In this document: positions 24,952-33,942 of the stretch, one piece after another
Layout of the letters: each line of letters begins with the position of its first letter
Position numbering within the stretch: the stretch's first letter is position 1
Notes under the pieces: generated by a model
The model's database searches: none
Told to the model about the DNA's origin: nothing
What the model saw: only the letters and a program-made list of their open reading frames with translations
Position numbers and translations under genes: made by a program
Source: Ktedonobacteria bacterium brp13
GTDB lineage: Bacteria > Chloroflexota > Ktedonobacteria > Ktedonobacterales > Ktedonobacteraceae
Assembly: GCA_015099395.1 (NCBI GenBank)
Contig: AP024096.1
Location: forward strand, 4,898,001-4,962,000
Direction: 5' to 3'
DNA: 64,000 nt

Positions 24952-26145
24952 ATGACGAAACTTGCAACAATTCAAGAGGTTTTGCAGTCAGCCGGGATTG
25001 ATGGCTGGCTCTTCTGCGACTTTAGAAAATCAAATCCTATCGCCTACGAAGTCCTGGACCTCCCACTAGAGGCGATGTATACCCGACGCTGGTTCTATTA
25101 TGTGCCCGCTCAGGGGACGCCTACTGCGATTATTAGTGCTGTCGAGCCGCATGTCTTGAGCACGCTACCAGGCGCACGGCTGGCCTTTCGCACCTGGCAA
25201 GAGATGCGGAGCCATCTACGCTCAGTGCTCCCAGCCCATCAGCGAGTAGCAATGGAATATTCGCCGCTGAACGCGATCCCTTATGTATCACGCGTAGATG
25301 GTGGTACGGTCGAGCTGGTACGCTCATTTGATGTTGAGCCCGTGACCTCCGCCGACCTGGCACAACGCATTACCGCACAACTGAGCGAGGCCCAGATTCA
25401 GTCCCAGCGCCTGGCAAGTGGCCTCTTAATACAGGCGAAAGATACGCTCTTCGCGCAGTTGAGTGAGGATCTGCGCGCAGGTCGCGAGCTCAACGAATAC
25501 GAGGTACAACAGCGTTTTGTGTCACTGATAGAAGCTGCTGGATTGGAGTTGCCAGAGGATGAGCTCCCAATTGTAGCGGTGAATGGCAACGCCAGCAATC
25601 CGCATTACGAGCCGACGGCCGCGCTGCATAGTCCGATCAGACATGGAGACCTCGTACTCTTCGACTTCTGGGCACGCTTCCCGCGTCCCGATGCGATCTA
25701 TGGTGACTTCACGTGGATGGCATTCGTAGGTACAAAGGATGAGATTCCAGCACGCCAGCGCGAGGTCTTTGAGACAGTACGCAATGCGCGGGATAGCGCT
25801 ATCGCCTACGTACGTGAACGGCTAGCGGCAGGTTCGCCAGTACGCGGCTGCGACGTCGATGATGTCGCCCGCAACGTGGTCACCAGAGCCGGCTACGGAG
25901 AGTACTTTGTCCATCGCACCGGGCACAGCATCGGTACGGTCCTACATGGCAATAGCGCCAATATCGACAACTTTGAGACACAGGACGAGCGGAGACTGCT
26001 CCCATTCACCTGCAACTCAATCGAACCGGGTGTCTATCTCCCCGAGTTCGGCGTCCGTAGCGAGGTAGACCTGCTGGTCTTCGAGCACGACGCAGAGGTC
26101 AGCGGCGCCCCGGTCCAGATGGAGATCACGCCCCTGCTCACATAA
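24952..26145 (+). CDS. M24-family metallopeptidase (Xaa-Pro aminopeptidase-like)
   Basis: 397 residues from ATG 24952; the upstream ATG 24940 has no ribosome site. An N-terminal creatinase-like domain (about 1-145) is followed by a pita-bread domain. Metal ligands are recognisable: Asp in VLFDFWARF and GDFTWMAF, His in HRTGHSIGTVLHG, Glu in NSIEPGVYLPEFG and Glu in VRSEVDLLV. The N-terminal text (DGWLFCDFRKSNPIAYEVLD) is typical of predicted Xaa-Pro dipeptidases of unknown substrate. Monocistronic by position: own promoter upstream, inverted repeat downstream. Confidence 0.9.
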   Translation: MTKLATIQEVLQSAGIDGWLFCDFRKSNPIAYEVLDLPLEAMYTRRWFYYVPAQGTPTAIISAVEPHVLSTLPGARLAFRTWQEMRSHLRSVLPAHQRVAMEYSPLNAIPYVSRVDGGTVELVRSFDVEPVTSADLAQRITAQLSEAQIQSQRLASGLLIQAKDTLFAQLSEDLRAGRELNEYEVQQRFVSLIEAAGLELPEDELPIVAVNGNASNPHYEPTAALHSPIRHGDLVLFDFWARFPRPDAIYGDFTWMAFVGTKDEIPARQREVFETVRNARDSAIAYVRERLAAGSPVRGCDVDDVARNVVTRAGYGEYFVHRTGHSIGTVLHGNSANIDNFETQDERRLLPFTCNSIEPGVYLPEFGVRSEVDLLVFEHDAEVSGAPVQMEITPLLT

Positions 26146-26169
26146 TTCTACCCATCCACAACAACTCTC

Positions 26170-26203
26170 TGGAGGTGAGCACAGAATATCCTCACCTCCA
26201 GCG
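26170..26203 (+). terminator. Hairpin after M24 peptidase gene
   Basis: Arms CTGGAGGTGAG and CTCACCTCCAG, 11-bp perfect stem with a 12-base loop, about 25 bases after the stop. No T-run follows, so termination strength is uncertain. Confidence 0.5.
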
Positions 26204-26327
26204 AGCCTCCATCCTCCACCTCCACAACTTGCAGCCAGTAACGAGAAAAAACTGTGCGCAAAATCTCATCCATATATGTGCAGCTTTTGAGGAACTCAAA
26301 CGACTTACCTTATGAAGGCCTAAAAAT

Positions 26328-26888
26328 ATGCTTCCGTTGAGGGAGGAAATACCATACGTGCTAGATTCTATAGAAAATGCATATGCTATACAAAAACTTT
26401 ATACCCAATATGCAGCTGATCTTTTTGCTTATTTACGCTTATATCATACGTCGCGCGAGGATGCAGAAGATCTCTTGCTAGAAGTGTTCGTAGCTGCGAT
26501 GGAGACAAAAAACTTTGGCGTACTTGCTGAGCACAAGCAACGGGCCTGGTTATTCAGAGTGGCCCGCAACAAGACCATAGACCGCTATCGTCACCAGGCA
26601 CGCTGGCAGTATGTCGCACTAGAACAGGTCGTGGAAAATCTGTTTGAAGATGAAGCCCTGACTCCTGAACAGCGTGCCTTGCGCCGTGAAGAATTCGCCC
26701 AATTGAAAAGCGCAGTCCAACAGTTATCTGACCAACAACAAGAAGTATTACATCTACGCTTCACCAACGAACTGCGCTGTGCCGATATAGCCGTTATTCT
26801 GGGGTTGCGAGAAAGTTCCGTTCGCTCTCTCCTCTCACGCACCCTCAAGCACTTACGAGTCATTTACAAGGAAGGAGCAAACGTATGA
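26328..26888 (+). CDS. ECF-family RNA polymerase sigma factor
   Basis: 186 residues. Region 2: LYTQYAADLFAYLRLYHTSR, DAEDLLLEVFVAAM and WLFRVARNKTIDRYRHQ. Region 4: LSDQQQEVLHLRFTNELRCA then DIAVILGLRESSVRSLLSRT, a clear helix-turn-helix. GAAGG about 9 bases before ATG 26328. The stop overlaps the next start as ATGA, so the sigma factor and the membrane protein downstream are translationally coupled, the usual arrangement for a sigma/anti-sigma pair. The pair has lower G+C and more Asn/Thr/Ser than its neighbours. Confidence 0.93.
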   Translation: MLPLREEIPYVLDSIENAYAIQKLYTQYAADLFAYLRLYHTSREDAEDLLLEVFVAAMETKNFGVLAEHKQRAWLFRVARNKTIDRYRHQARWQYVALEQVVENLFEDEALTPEQRALRREEFAQLKSAVQQLSDQQQEVLHLRFTNELRCADIAVILGLRESSVRSLLSRTLKHLRVIYKEGANV

Positions 26889-28627
26889 CAGATCATCATG
26901 AGGAGTTTGTAGCAGGCAAGATCGAAGAGCAGCTTGACATACTCTTTCAAGCAGATGACGCTGTAGCATCTCCTTTTCCTCAACCCGGCCAGCGGCTCAT
27001 CCAGGACTTACATACCTTATCCACCTATACGCTCGACAAACAAGCCGATCAAGCTTCGCTTGCACGCGTCCAACAACGTTTGCAGCAACACAGTGACAGA
27101 ATCACGACAAAACGCTTAAATGATGGTAATACACCCACTATGTCCACTATACACACGACTACTATTATAGAAGACGATCAACAAAGGAATAATGCAATGA
27201 GAAAATTATTCGCTCAACGCAGCAAGAAACCCTGGCTTGAGGCATTAGTCGCCATACTTGCCCTTGGACTCTGCATCAGTCTGCTTATGGCCTTCTTAAA
27301 TATCTACCCTTTTAACAATATATCTCATCCAAATATCACGCCGACAGCCACTCCCACATACAATAACCTGCAGAAGCAGGTAACCCCAGGCGTGACTCCT
27401 GCAGCGGGCACAGCGACCCCTACAGCGGAACCACTCCCTGTAGTGCAAACAAGCTGTCCCGCCAGCGGAACGGTGCGCCCAGCGGTCATGACTCCAATGG
27501 CAACAACCAGCCATCAAGGAATTCTTTATACCTCAAATTTCCCCGCAAATCCATCTTCGTCTCCCACCCAAATAAAACGCTATGATGTCACAACCGGCAC
27601 CACGACCGCCCTTTTTACAACCAGCACAACAGGCTCAACATCTAGCATCGGCCCTGTATTGGTTTCGGCAAATGGACAATGGATAACATTTTTGACATTA
27701 CAAAATGGAATTCGTATGTTCCATTTGATGCGTGCAGACGGTCAGGCATTACAAACAGTTTATTGTACTTCTGACAGGTTTGCCAATTTAATTTCGTGGT
27801 CACCCAACCAGCACTACCTCATCCTTAGTGACTCACAATCCTATAATGGTCCTGTTTATTTAACATTGCTCGACCTGACAACTGGTAGTATGAGAGAGAT
27901 CTTAGAGGCTTCAGTGGATGTCTATTCCCTGCAAGTAGTCAATTGGGTTGGGAATACTGGCATCTATGTAAATAGCCAATTGAAAGGAGAAGCAATCAAC
28001 TGTAATACTTATAACCGCCTGTCTTTCTTAAGTGATATAACCAAAGATATCAGTCAACAAGCGAATAATCTGCAAAATATCCCCCTCGGCGCAGACGCTA
28101 ATGTAGGTACACAAAGTAACACGAATATGCAATGTCAGAATTTTTCTATGAGCCCGGATTCTAGCCAGTTATTACTCGATAAATTTATCGCCGTAGATCC
28201 CAGAGGGAAACAACCACCAGTACTACCATCCGGACCCAGTACGCTCAGCTTACGCCCAATTCAAGGCGGGAACGAACAAATCATCAATGATGCTCCGACA
28301 CACAATATTGACAGGGCTGGTTTTATCACCAATTCCAGGCTCTGGTTTATCATTGCTAACCCTGCAACGAACAACAGCAAGAACGGCCTCTGGGTAATGA
28401 ATACGGATAGCACAGGATTGACCTGTTTGATATCAGAGCAAGCCACAAATGATATATACTATGGCGATATGTCGTTTACGCAAGATGCTCAAAACATTGC
28501 TATTCATACGTATACCGATAATAATTCATCACTTGTATTTGGATCACTCAATGGTGGGTCACTAACGACATTTGCTACAGGTGACAGCAAAGAGGCATTC
28601 GATCTTATCGGCTGGGTACAATTCTAA
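26885..28627 (+). CDS. Membrane protein with extracytoplasmic beta-propeller-like domain, putative anti-sigma factor
   Basis: 580 residues. A cytoplasmic N-terminus of ~115 residues (EEQLDILFQADDAV, helical) shows no zf-HC2 cysteines. One membrane helix spans about 119-139 (ALVAILALGLCISLLMAFLN), then a Thr/Pro linker (about 150-185). The outer ~390 residues carry repeats of the form YDVTTGTTTALF, VSANGQWITFLT, WSPNQHYLILSD, MSPDSSQLLLDK and WVMNTDSTGLTCL, as in TolB/WD40-type propellers. ATGA overlap with the ECF gene and the single helix point to a regulator of that sigma factor. The anti-sigma role is inference, since the N-terminal domain is not a recognised anti-sigma fold. Confidence 0.75.
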   Translation: MTDHHEEFVAGKIEEQLDILFQADDAVASPFPQPGQRLIQDLHTLSTYTLDKQADQASLARVQQRLQQHSDRITTKRLNDGNTPTMSTIHTTTIIEDDQQRNNAMRKLFAQRSKKPWLEALVAILALGLCISLLMAFLNIYPFNNISHPNITPTATPTYNNLQKQVTPGVTPAAGTATPTAEPLPVVQTSCPASGTVRPAVMTPMATTSHQGILYTSNFPANPSSSPTQIKRYDVTTGTTTALFTTSTTGSTSSIGPVLVSANGQWITFLTLQNGIRMFHLMRADGQALQTVYCTSDRFANLISWSPNQHYLILSDSQSYNGPVYLTLLDLTTGSMREILEASVDVYSLQVVNWVGNTGIYVNSQLKGEAINCNTYNRLSFLSDITKDISQQANNLQNIPLGADANVGTQSNTNMQCQNFSMSPDSSQLLLDKFIAVDPRGKQPPVLPSGPSTLSLRPIQGGNEQIINDAPTHNIDRAGFITNSRLWFIIANPATNNSKNGLWVMNTDSTGLTCLISEQATNDIYYGDMSFTQDAQNIAIHTYTDNNSSLVFGSLNGGSLTTFATGDSKEAFDLIGWVQF

Positions 28628-28643
28628 GGCTTATACACTGCTC

Positions 28644-28678
28644 CAATACCATGTTTTCCTGCGGGGGAACATGGTATT
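28644..28678 (+). terminator. Hairpin after sigma/membrane-partner operon
   Basis: Arms AATACCATGTT and AACATGGTATT, 11-bp perfect stem with a 12-base loop, 17 bases after the stop. No T-run follows. Confidence 0.5.
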
Positions 28679-28830
28679 GACATAAAGTAAAATGTAACGC
28701 TAGATACTCTCTCCCTGATTCCCTGTGTCATTGGCCTACAGACTTGCGAGAGGCGGGGTTTACAACCGTCAATGCTATCTCTCGTACATGTTATTAGAAC
28801 AAACCTGGTGTATTAAATCTGCTATATTGA

Positions 28831-28944
28831 TGAAGGGCTCATGTAGATAAACATAGATACGCATGCCCTTCTACTCTTAAAAGATCTTTGAAGCTGAAGG
28901 GCTCATGCAGATAGCTATAGATACGTGCGTCCTTCTACCCTTAA
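28831..28944 (+). repeat. Two tandem 50-bp palindromic repeats upstream of the zinc-repeat gene
   Basis: Unit 1 is 28831-28880, unit 2 is 28895-28944; they match at about 41 of 50 positions and are 14 bases apart. Each begins TGAAGGGCTCATG and ends CCTTCTACyCTTAA. The ends pair: GAAGGGC with GCCCTTC in unit 1, GAAGG with CCTTC in unit 2. The substitutions keep the outer stem only in part. Unit 2 ends against the Shine-Dalgarno GGGAGG, so it could act on translation or as an operator. Confidence 0.8.
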
Positions 28945-28954
28945 GGGAGGCTGT

Positions 28955-30559
28955 ATGGGTGACCAGTGGGATAACGATCCTCGTTCCACAGGGGGTGGGG
29001 GTCTACCGAATCAGGATGAGATAGATAAGCGCCTGGGCGACTTACGTCGCGTTGTAACCCAGGGTGCTAACGAGGCACAGACACGGCTGAAACGTGTCTT
29101 TAATAAGGCCAATAACTACTGGCAGCAGACGCAATCTGCTCCGGCACCACGTCAGCCCAGTAACGTTGAGGAGCAGCGCTTACGCCAGACGATCAATACC
29201 TGGAGTAATGAGAACTGGCGTGTCGCTCGTGACCTTGGTACGTATATGGATATCACTGCGCTGCATACCGATGAAGTCTGGCAGATCTCGTTGGAGACAC
29301 GCTGGGAGTCACGCGCTATGGAGATAGTGAGCGAGCCGTACAGTGGTCATGCGATGGCGCGACCACAGCCATTACTGCCAGTGTGGGACTACGAACTCAC
29401 GCCCGTTACGGGTCTGAAGTCTCCCACGACACGCACACGCCTGGATGGGCTGGACGAGATCGTCTCTTGTACCAGTTGTAACAGTACCGGTCACATCTTA
29501 TGCTCCGGCTGTAATGGTCGCGGCTGGATCGTCTGCCCGGACTGTAAGGGTCGTACTAAGAAGCGCTGTAGCACCTGTCGTGGACGTGGCTATATCGCGG
29601 ACTGGTCGGCAACACAGAAGAAACCCTTCTTCCAGCGTCAGGCCAGCAATCTAACGAACTCGGTTGGCAATAAGGTCTCGGACGTTGTCGATACGATTCG
29701 CCAGCAGGGTGTGCCACTACCAAGCGCACTGGACAATGATCCAGCCACCAAGGGTACCACTATCCCTTGCCCGGATTGTATCAATGGCGAGGTCGATTGT
29801 ACCTGCGTCAACGGTAAACGTGTCTGCCCAACCTGTCAGGGTGCCAAGATGTCGCTCTGCCCCAATTGTAGCGGCACCGGTAAAGTCGTGCGCCATCGCG
29901 ATGTTGTGCGTAGCTTCGATCTGCGCTCACAGTCACGCGTCGTAGGCACGACTGCAATCCCGCTGGCACAGCTTGCAAAGGCCGATGGAGATCTTGTCTA
30001 TAGCTCTGAAATCGACGAGCCTCTCTTTGCCGAGGCCATACCAGAGCAGGTACCGCAAGATGTCTGGCAGAGCACTGTCGACCTTGTCAACGCCGAGCGC
30101 AATGCAGCCGAGAAGCCAAACCTGGATCCACAGGCTACGCCACGCCCAACGTTGCAGGTCATCGAATTAGTGCGTATCGCGTATACCGTTGTCAACTATC
30201 GCTACGCGGATCAGGACTACATCCTCTATGTCTACGATAATGAGGGGAATGAGAAGTTCTATGCCGAGAGCTTCCCGGCACGCTGGGACCGCATTGAGCG
30301 TCTGGTAAAGGCCATCTCGGCGGACCTGACAACACCTGCGCCAACGGATTTCAACGGGACCGTGAACCCAACAGATACAAACCCAACGCCAAAAGCGAAT
30401 CCAACCAGATCAACGAATACCGACAATGATCGTGCACGCAATAGCTACAGTGGTGGCTATCGTGTCCCCATTGAGGTACCAAACTACACGATCATCGAGG
30501 AAGAGGACGAAGAGGATACCCCTCCACCACCTCCAGCCAATGGCAATGGTCAACGCTAA
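28955..30559 (+). CDS. DnaJ-type zinc-repeat protein without J domain
   Basis: 534 residues from ATG 28955 (GGGAGG four bases upstream); the in-frame ATG 28925 lies inside the upstream repeat. No signal peptide or membrane helix. Two clusters of CxxC(x)GxG repeats, like the DnaJ cysteine-rich domain, are visible: CTSCNSTGH, CSGCNGRGW, CPDCKGRT, CSTCRGRGY, and about 60 residues later CPDCINGE, CTCVNGK, CPTCQGAK, CPNCSGTGK. The second cluster has one degenerate CxC. The C-terminus has a Pro/Thr/Asn-rich linker and an acidic stretch (EEEDEEDTPPPPP). Likely a zinc-binding protein with a chaperone-like or scaffold role; no J domain, so it is not DnaJ. Confidence 0.75.
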   Translation: MGDQWDNDPRSTGGGGLPNQDEIDKRLGDLRRVVTQGANEAQTRLKRVFNKANNYWQQTQSAPAPRQPSNVEEQRLRQTINTWSNENWRVARDLGTYMDITALHTDEVWQISLETRWESRAMEIVSEPYSGHAMARPQPLLPVWDYELTPVTGLKSPTTRTRLDGLDEIVSCTSCNSTGHILCSGCNGRGWIVCPDCKGRTKKRCSTCRGRGYIADWSATQKKPFFQRQASNLTNSVGNKVSDVVDTIRQQGVPLPSALDNDPATKGTTIPCPDCINGEVDCTCVNGKRVCPTCQGAKMSLCPNCSGTGKVVRHRDVVRSFDLRSQSRVVGTTAIPLAQLAKADGDLVYSSEIDEPLFAEAIPEQVPQDVWQSTVDLVNAERNAAEKPNLDPQATPRPTLQVIELVRIAYTVVNYRYADQDYILYVYDNEGNEKFYAESFPARWDRIERLVKAISADLTTPAPTDFNGTVNPTDTNPTPKANPTRSTNTDNDRARNSYSGGYRVPIEVPNYTIIEEEDEEDTPPPPPANGNGQR

Positions 30560-30561
30560 AC

Positions 30562-30614
30562 AAGAGAACGCCCCTTGTCTCCTTTGTAACAGGAGTGAGG
30601 GGCGCTCTCTTATT
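30562..30614. terminator. Hairpin between zinc-repeat gene and hisS (convergent)
   Basis: Arms AAGAGAACGCCCCT and AGGGGCGCTCTCTT with one bulge and a loop of about 24 bases. It lies directly after the stop of the plus-strand gene and just beyond the hisS stop, and could serve both. Confidence 0.65.
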
Positions 30615-30630
30615 GGTCATACCTGTTCTA

Positions 30631-31929
30631 TTATGCGTTCAGGATATACTCCAGCAGTACTTCACGTTTGATCTCTACTTGCTTGCTTTCGGTCTCCGTT
30701 GAGCCTGCCTTCATATGTTTGACCGAGACAGTTCCGTTCGCCATCTCGTCTTCACCAATGATTATCGCGAAGTCGGCACCGGAGTTATTCGCCTGTTTCA
30801 TCTGGGCTTTGCGGCTACGATCACCATAGCTGGAGGCTGCCTTGAGACCCGCTTTACGCAATTGCGCCGTAATCTCGGTGGCGGCATCCTTATATGCGGG
30901 TTCCTTCACAAAGTAGACGACGAAGGCACGTGGCGCGGGTTCTGGCTCTGGCTCGATGCCCTGGCGTTTCAGTTCGTTGATGACGCGCTCAATACCGACA
31001 CCAAAGCCTATACCTGGCGTATGGGATCCACCAAAGATCTCAGCCATGCCGTCGTAACGACCACCACCGTTGAGCGCGACATTGTCGATCTCGCTGGTAA
31101 ACTCGAAGACGGTGCGTGTATAGTAGTCGAGGCCACGTACAATCAACTTATCTATCTGGAATGGGACGTCGTAGAAGCGCAAGAAACGCTGCACAGTATC
31201 AAAGTGCTCCTGACAGGCTTCACAGAGGTTATCGGTGATGCGCGGTGCATTGGCAATCTTGGCCTGATCCTGCGGATTTTTACAGTCAAGCAGGCGCAAG
31301 GGATTCTTGTCATAGCGCACGTTGCAGTCATCACAGCACGTATCGAGCAAAGGGCGATAGTATTCTTTGAGCAACTCGATATACTGTGGACGACAGTTGC
31401 TATCACCGATACTGTTCAGGTTGACGCGAATATTAGAGAGTCCAAGCCGGGTATAGATCTGATACAGCATACCGATTATCTCAGCATCGATAGCTGGATC
31501 ACCTTCACCCAATGCCTCGCAGCCGAACTGGTGATGCTCACGATAGCGACCGGCCTGCGGCTTCTCACGCCGGAACATTGGCAGGCTCATATAGTAGAGC
31601 TTCACCGGCTGAGGGAGCTTGAACATACCATGCTCTAGATAAGCACGTACCACACCGGCAGTTCCTTCGGGACGCAAAGAAATATTCTGGAAACGTCCCT
31701 CTTTGTCAGCGCGATCGTTGAAACTATACATCTCTTTCTCGACGACATCGGTCCCCTCGCCAGAGGTACGGCGGAAGACGGTTGTATCCTCAAGGATCGG
31801 AGTCTCAATACGCTGAAAGCCGTAGAGACTTGCGACTTCGGTAGCGGTCTTCTCGATGAGTCGCCAATACGGTTGCTCATCGGGTAAAATGTCTTTAAAA
31901 CCTTGTAGGGCTTTGTATTGTTCAGGCAT
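30631..31929 (-). CDS. hisS: Histidine--tRNA ligase (canonical copy)
   Basis: 432 residues, the standard bacterial HisS length. It charges tRNA-His. The start MPEQYKALQGFKDILPDEQP has the GxxD signature. Motif 1 region TPILEDTTVFRRTSGEGTD is followed by LRPEGTAGVVRAYLEHGM, motif 2 PMFRREKPQAGRYREHHQFG, the histidine loop VRGLDYYTRTVFEF and motif 3 GIGFGVGIERVINEL. A C-terminal anticodon-binding domain follows (RAFVVYFVKEPAYKDAA). A CxxCx-type insert (CCDDCNVRYDKNPLRLLDCK) lies in the middle, as in many bacterial HisS. An extended -10 is 45 bases upstream. A divergent second HisS is at 5942-7231. Confidence 0.96.
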   Translation of the reverse strand: MPEQYKALQGFKDILPDEQPYWRLIEKTATEVASLYGFQRIETPILEDTTVFRRTSGEGTDVVEKEMYSFNDRADKEGRFQNISLRPEGTAGVVRAYLEHGMFKLPQPVKLYYMSLPMFRREKPQAGRYREHHQFGCEALGEGDPAIDAEIIGMLYQIYTRLGLSNIRVNLNSIGDSNCRPQYIELLKEYYRPLLDTCCDDCNVRYDKNPLRLLDCKNPQDQAKIANAPRITDNLCEACQEHFDTVQRFLRFYDVPFQIDKLIVRGLDYYTRTVFEFTSEIDNVALNGGGRYDGMAEIFGGSHTPGIGFGVGIERVINELKRQGIEPEPEPAPRAFVVYFVKEPAYKDAATEITAQLRKAGLKAASSYGDRSRKAQMKQANNSGADFAIIIGEDEMANGTVSVKHMKAGSTETESKQVEIKREVLLEYILNA

Positions 31930-31973
31930 AGTAACTTTCTTTGTTTCCTCCCACGCACATTCAGATCTTAGCT

Positions 31974-31979
31974 ATTATA
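31974..31979 (-). promoter_or_regulatory. Extended -10 promoter element for hisS
   Basis: Minus strand reads TGTTATAATAG: perfect TATAAT with TG one base upstream, same form as the thiolase element at 11310. The -35 is weak. Confidence 0.5.
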
Positions 31980-32173
31980 ACAGATCGCCTTATTCTCGTG
32001 CAGAGGGGACCTTGCGGCTGTTTCGTGACCAGGCGAGTGATCAATCGTTTTTATGTATCGAAGCAATAATTAATTATCCAGTTGTAACGTAACCCTATGC
32101 ACTACCCGTTTCATACTCAGACATGCAGCAGATAAGCAGAGGTGTGACGATTCTATATAGAAGGACAGCCTTG

Positions 32174-33889
32174 ATGGCTCAGGCCGATAGAATAATCAAG
32201 AAGACAGACTCTCAGGATTCTATAGATGCTATAGAATCAAAAAATACAATAGCTACAACTCATACTATAGGGGAAAGAAATACTGCAACTCTCTGGCAGA
32301 GATCCCTGAGCTATGCGCAACGCTCTAGCAGCACACTATTACTTTGTGGAGGGCTGATACTCGTCGCGCTCGCGCTCAATATCTATCGACTTGGCGCGCC
32401 AAGTCTCTGGTTTGACGAGGCATTTTCAGTTGAGCTTGCGCGCCAACCACTGCCGGTACTCTGGCGCATCATCTTTGGCCCCGAACCCAATATGGAATTG
32501 TATTATCTGCTGCTGCATGGCTGGCTGATTATGACAGCAGCGCTTGGTCTGCCCCCCGTTGAATGGATTGTACGCCTGCCATCTGCTCTCTGTGCTGCGC
32601 TCGGTACCGGTCTGGTCTTCCTTTTAGGGCGGCGCTATCTGGGACGTAGTGCAGGCATAGTTGCAGCCCTCCTGTATGCACTCAACTATCTCCAGTTGAT
32701 CTATGCCCAACAGACCCGGTCCTATGCACTTCAGTTGATGCTGCTCTGCATCTCGTGGCTGGCACTACTGGCAATCTGTCTGCCGGTTGCGAATACCACC
32801 AGAAGGACACAGCGCTGGTGGCTTGTTCTGTATATAGTATCGATGACACTGGCTATCTACGCGCATCTATTTAGCTTCCTGGTACTGGGCGCGCAGGTGG
32901 TTGCCTATGGTGGGCTCTGCCTCATGCCTGGTCGCTGGCGAGCTGCGACCAGGCAACAGTGGTGGGTACTGCTAGGGGGTCTGGTACTCACCGGGCTACT
33001 CTGCATCCCGATGCTCCTGGAGAGTCAGCAAGGTGCAAAGACCGGCTGGCTGCCAGTACCACATCTCACTGAGTTATGGTCTCTCTTCGTCATCATCTCT
33101 GGAAGTAATCCCCGCTACCTTCTCATCGTGTTAAGCGCTATACTATTAGGGTTGGGAATAATCGCTCTCAGTTTTGTCGGGCGAGGAACGCACTACGCAA
33201 AGCGCACCATACGCTGGACGCAAGGAGCAACAGACTATCTGCCCTTTGCATGGGCGATGCTCTGCTGGTTTGTATTACCGATTGTGGTCAGTTATCTTGT
33301 ATCACAGGGCTCACTACGCCTGTTCTCGACACGCTACCTTGTGGTAGTGGTCCCGCCGCTCTGCTTGCTAGCTGCACTATGTATCGCGGCGCTACGCTGG
33401 TTACCGCTACGCGCACTGCTCGCGCTCGTCTTGCTTGGCTGCGCGGTCCTGGTGACGCCACATTACTATCAGAATGCACAGGTAGAGGATTGGAGTTCGG
33501 CGGTACACTGGTTACAAGCACGCTATCAACCAGGTGATGGGCTTGTCTGCTATGATAACGAGATGAATCAGGGCTGCCAGACAGCCGTAGAATATTATTT
33601 GCAGGCCTATCCAACAGGGGCGCATTTCACAGCTGATACTCCGGGCCTCTTCTCCTGGGAGAAGTTTGGGCCCGCAAATGCACAGAGCGGCTTCCTGGCG
33701 GCACTCGATCCGCAAGCCTTAACAACGTTTGCCGATCACCATGCACATATAATCATGATTGTAGGTCGTATACCAGACGCGCAGGGGGCTGCCCGTGCGC
33801 AACAGACACTGCACTGGCTCGATCAGCACTATCACCTGACCGACCAGTTTCAGTCATCAACGGTGACTGTTCACTATTATACGACGTAG
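32174..33889 (+). CDS. GT-C type membrane glycosyltransferase (ArnT/PMT-like)
   Basis: About 571 residues from ATG 32174, which has AAGGA 8 bases upstream; the ATG at 32123 is also in frame. A polar N-terminus of ~45 residues is followed by around 10-12 hydrophobic helices. The first outer loop has YRLGAPSLWFDEAFSVELAR, the D-E-A acidic motif of family 39-like polyprenyl-phosphate-sugar transferases, and LVFLLGRRYLGRSAG follows. The C-terminal ~130 residues are soluble and probably outside (WSSAVHWLQARYQPGDGLVC). Substrate unknown. Followed 53 bases later by a small gene and then a second GT-C enzyme, perhaps one envelope-glycan cluster. Confidence 0.85.
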   Translation: MAQADRIIKKTDSQDSIDAIESKNTIATTHTIGERNTATLWQRSLSYAQRSSSTLLLCGGLILVALALNIYRLGAPSLWFDEAFSVELARQPLPVLWRIIFGPEPNMELYYLLLHGWLIMTAALGLPPVEWIVRLPSALCAALGTGLVFLLGRRYLGRSAGIVAALLYALNYLQLIYAQQTRSYALQLMLLCISWLALLAICLPVANTTRRTQRWWLVLYIVSMTLAIYAHLFSFLVLGAQVVAYGGLCLMPGRWRAATRQQWWVLLGGLVLTGLLCIPMLLESQQGAKTGWLPVPHLTELWSLFVIISGSNPRYLLIVLSAILLGLGIIALSFVGRGTHYAKRTIRWTQGATDYLPFAWAMLCWFVLPIVVSYLVSQGSLRLFSTRYLVVVVPPLCLLAALCIAALRWLPLRALLALVLLGCAVLVTPHYYQNAQVEDWSSAVHWLQARYQPGDGLVCYDNEMNQGCQTAVEYYLQAYPTGAHFTADTPGLFSWEKFGPANAQSGFLAALDPQALTTFADHHAHIIMIVGRIPDAQGAARAQQTLHWLDQHYHLTDQFQSSTVTVHYYTT

Positions 33890-33942
33890 TAACTGCTATA
33901 CAGTACACAAACAGTCGCGATGCTTGAGAGGGGGAGAGAGAT

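Larger units (their letters stand above)
28628..28954. other. Intergenic region holding a hairpin and two tandem 50-bp repeats
   Basis: 327 bases. First comes an inverted repeat (28644-28678), then unstructured sequence, then two direct repeats (28831-28880 and 28895-28944) running up to the ribosome site of the zinc-repeat gene. No ORF with a ribosome site is present. Confidence 0.6.

Noticed and set aside
30715..31638. 307-codon open frame on the plus strand
   Set aside because: Lies entirely antisense inside the canonical hisS, whose motifs are unambiguous; an artefact of codon bias.
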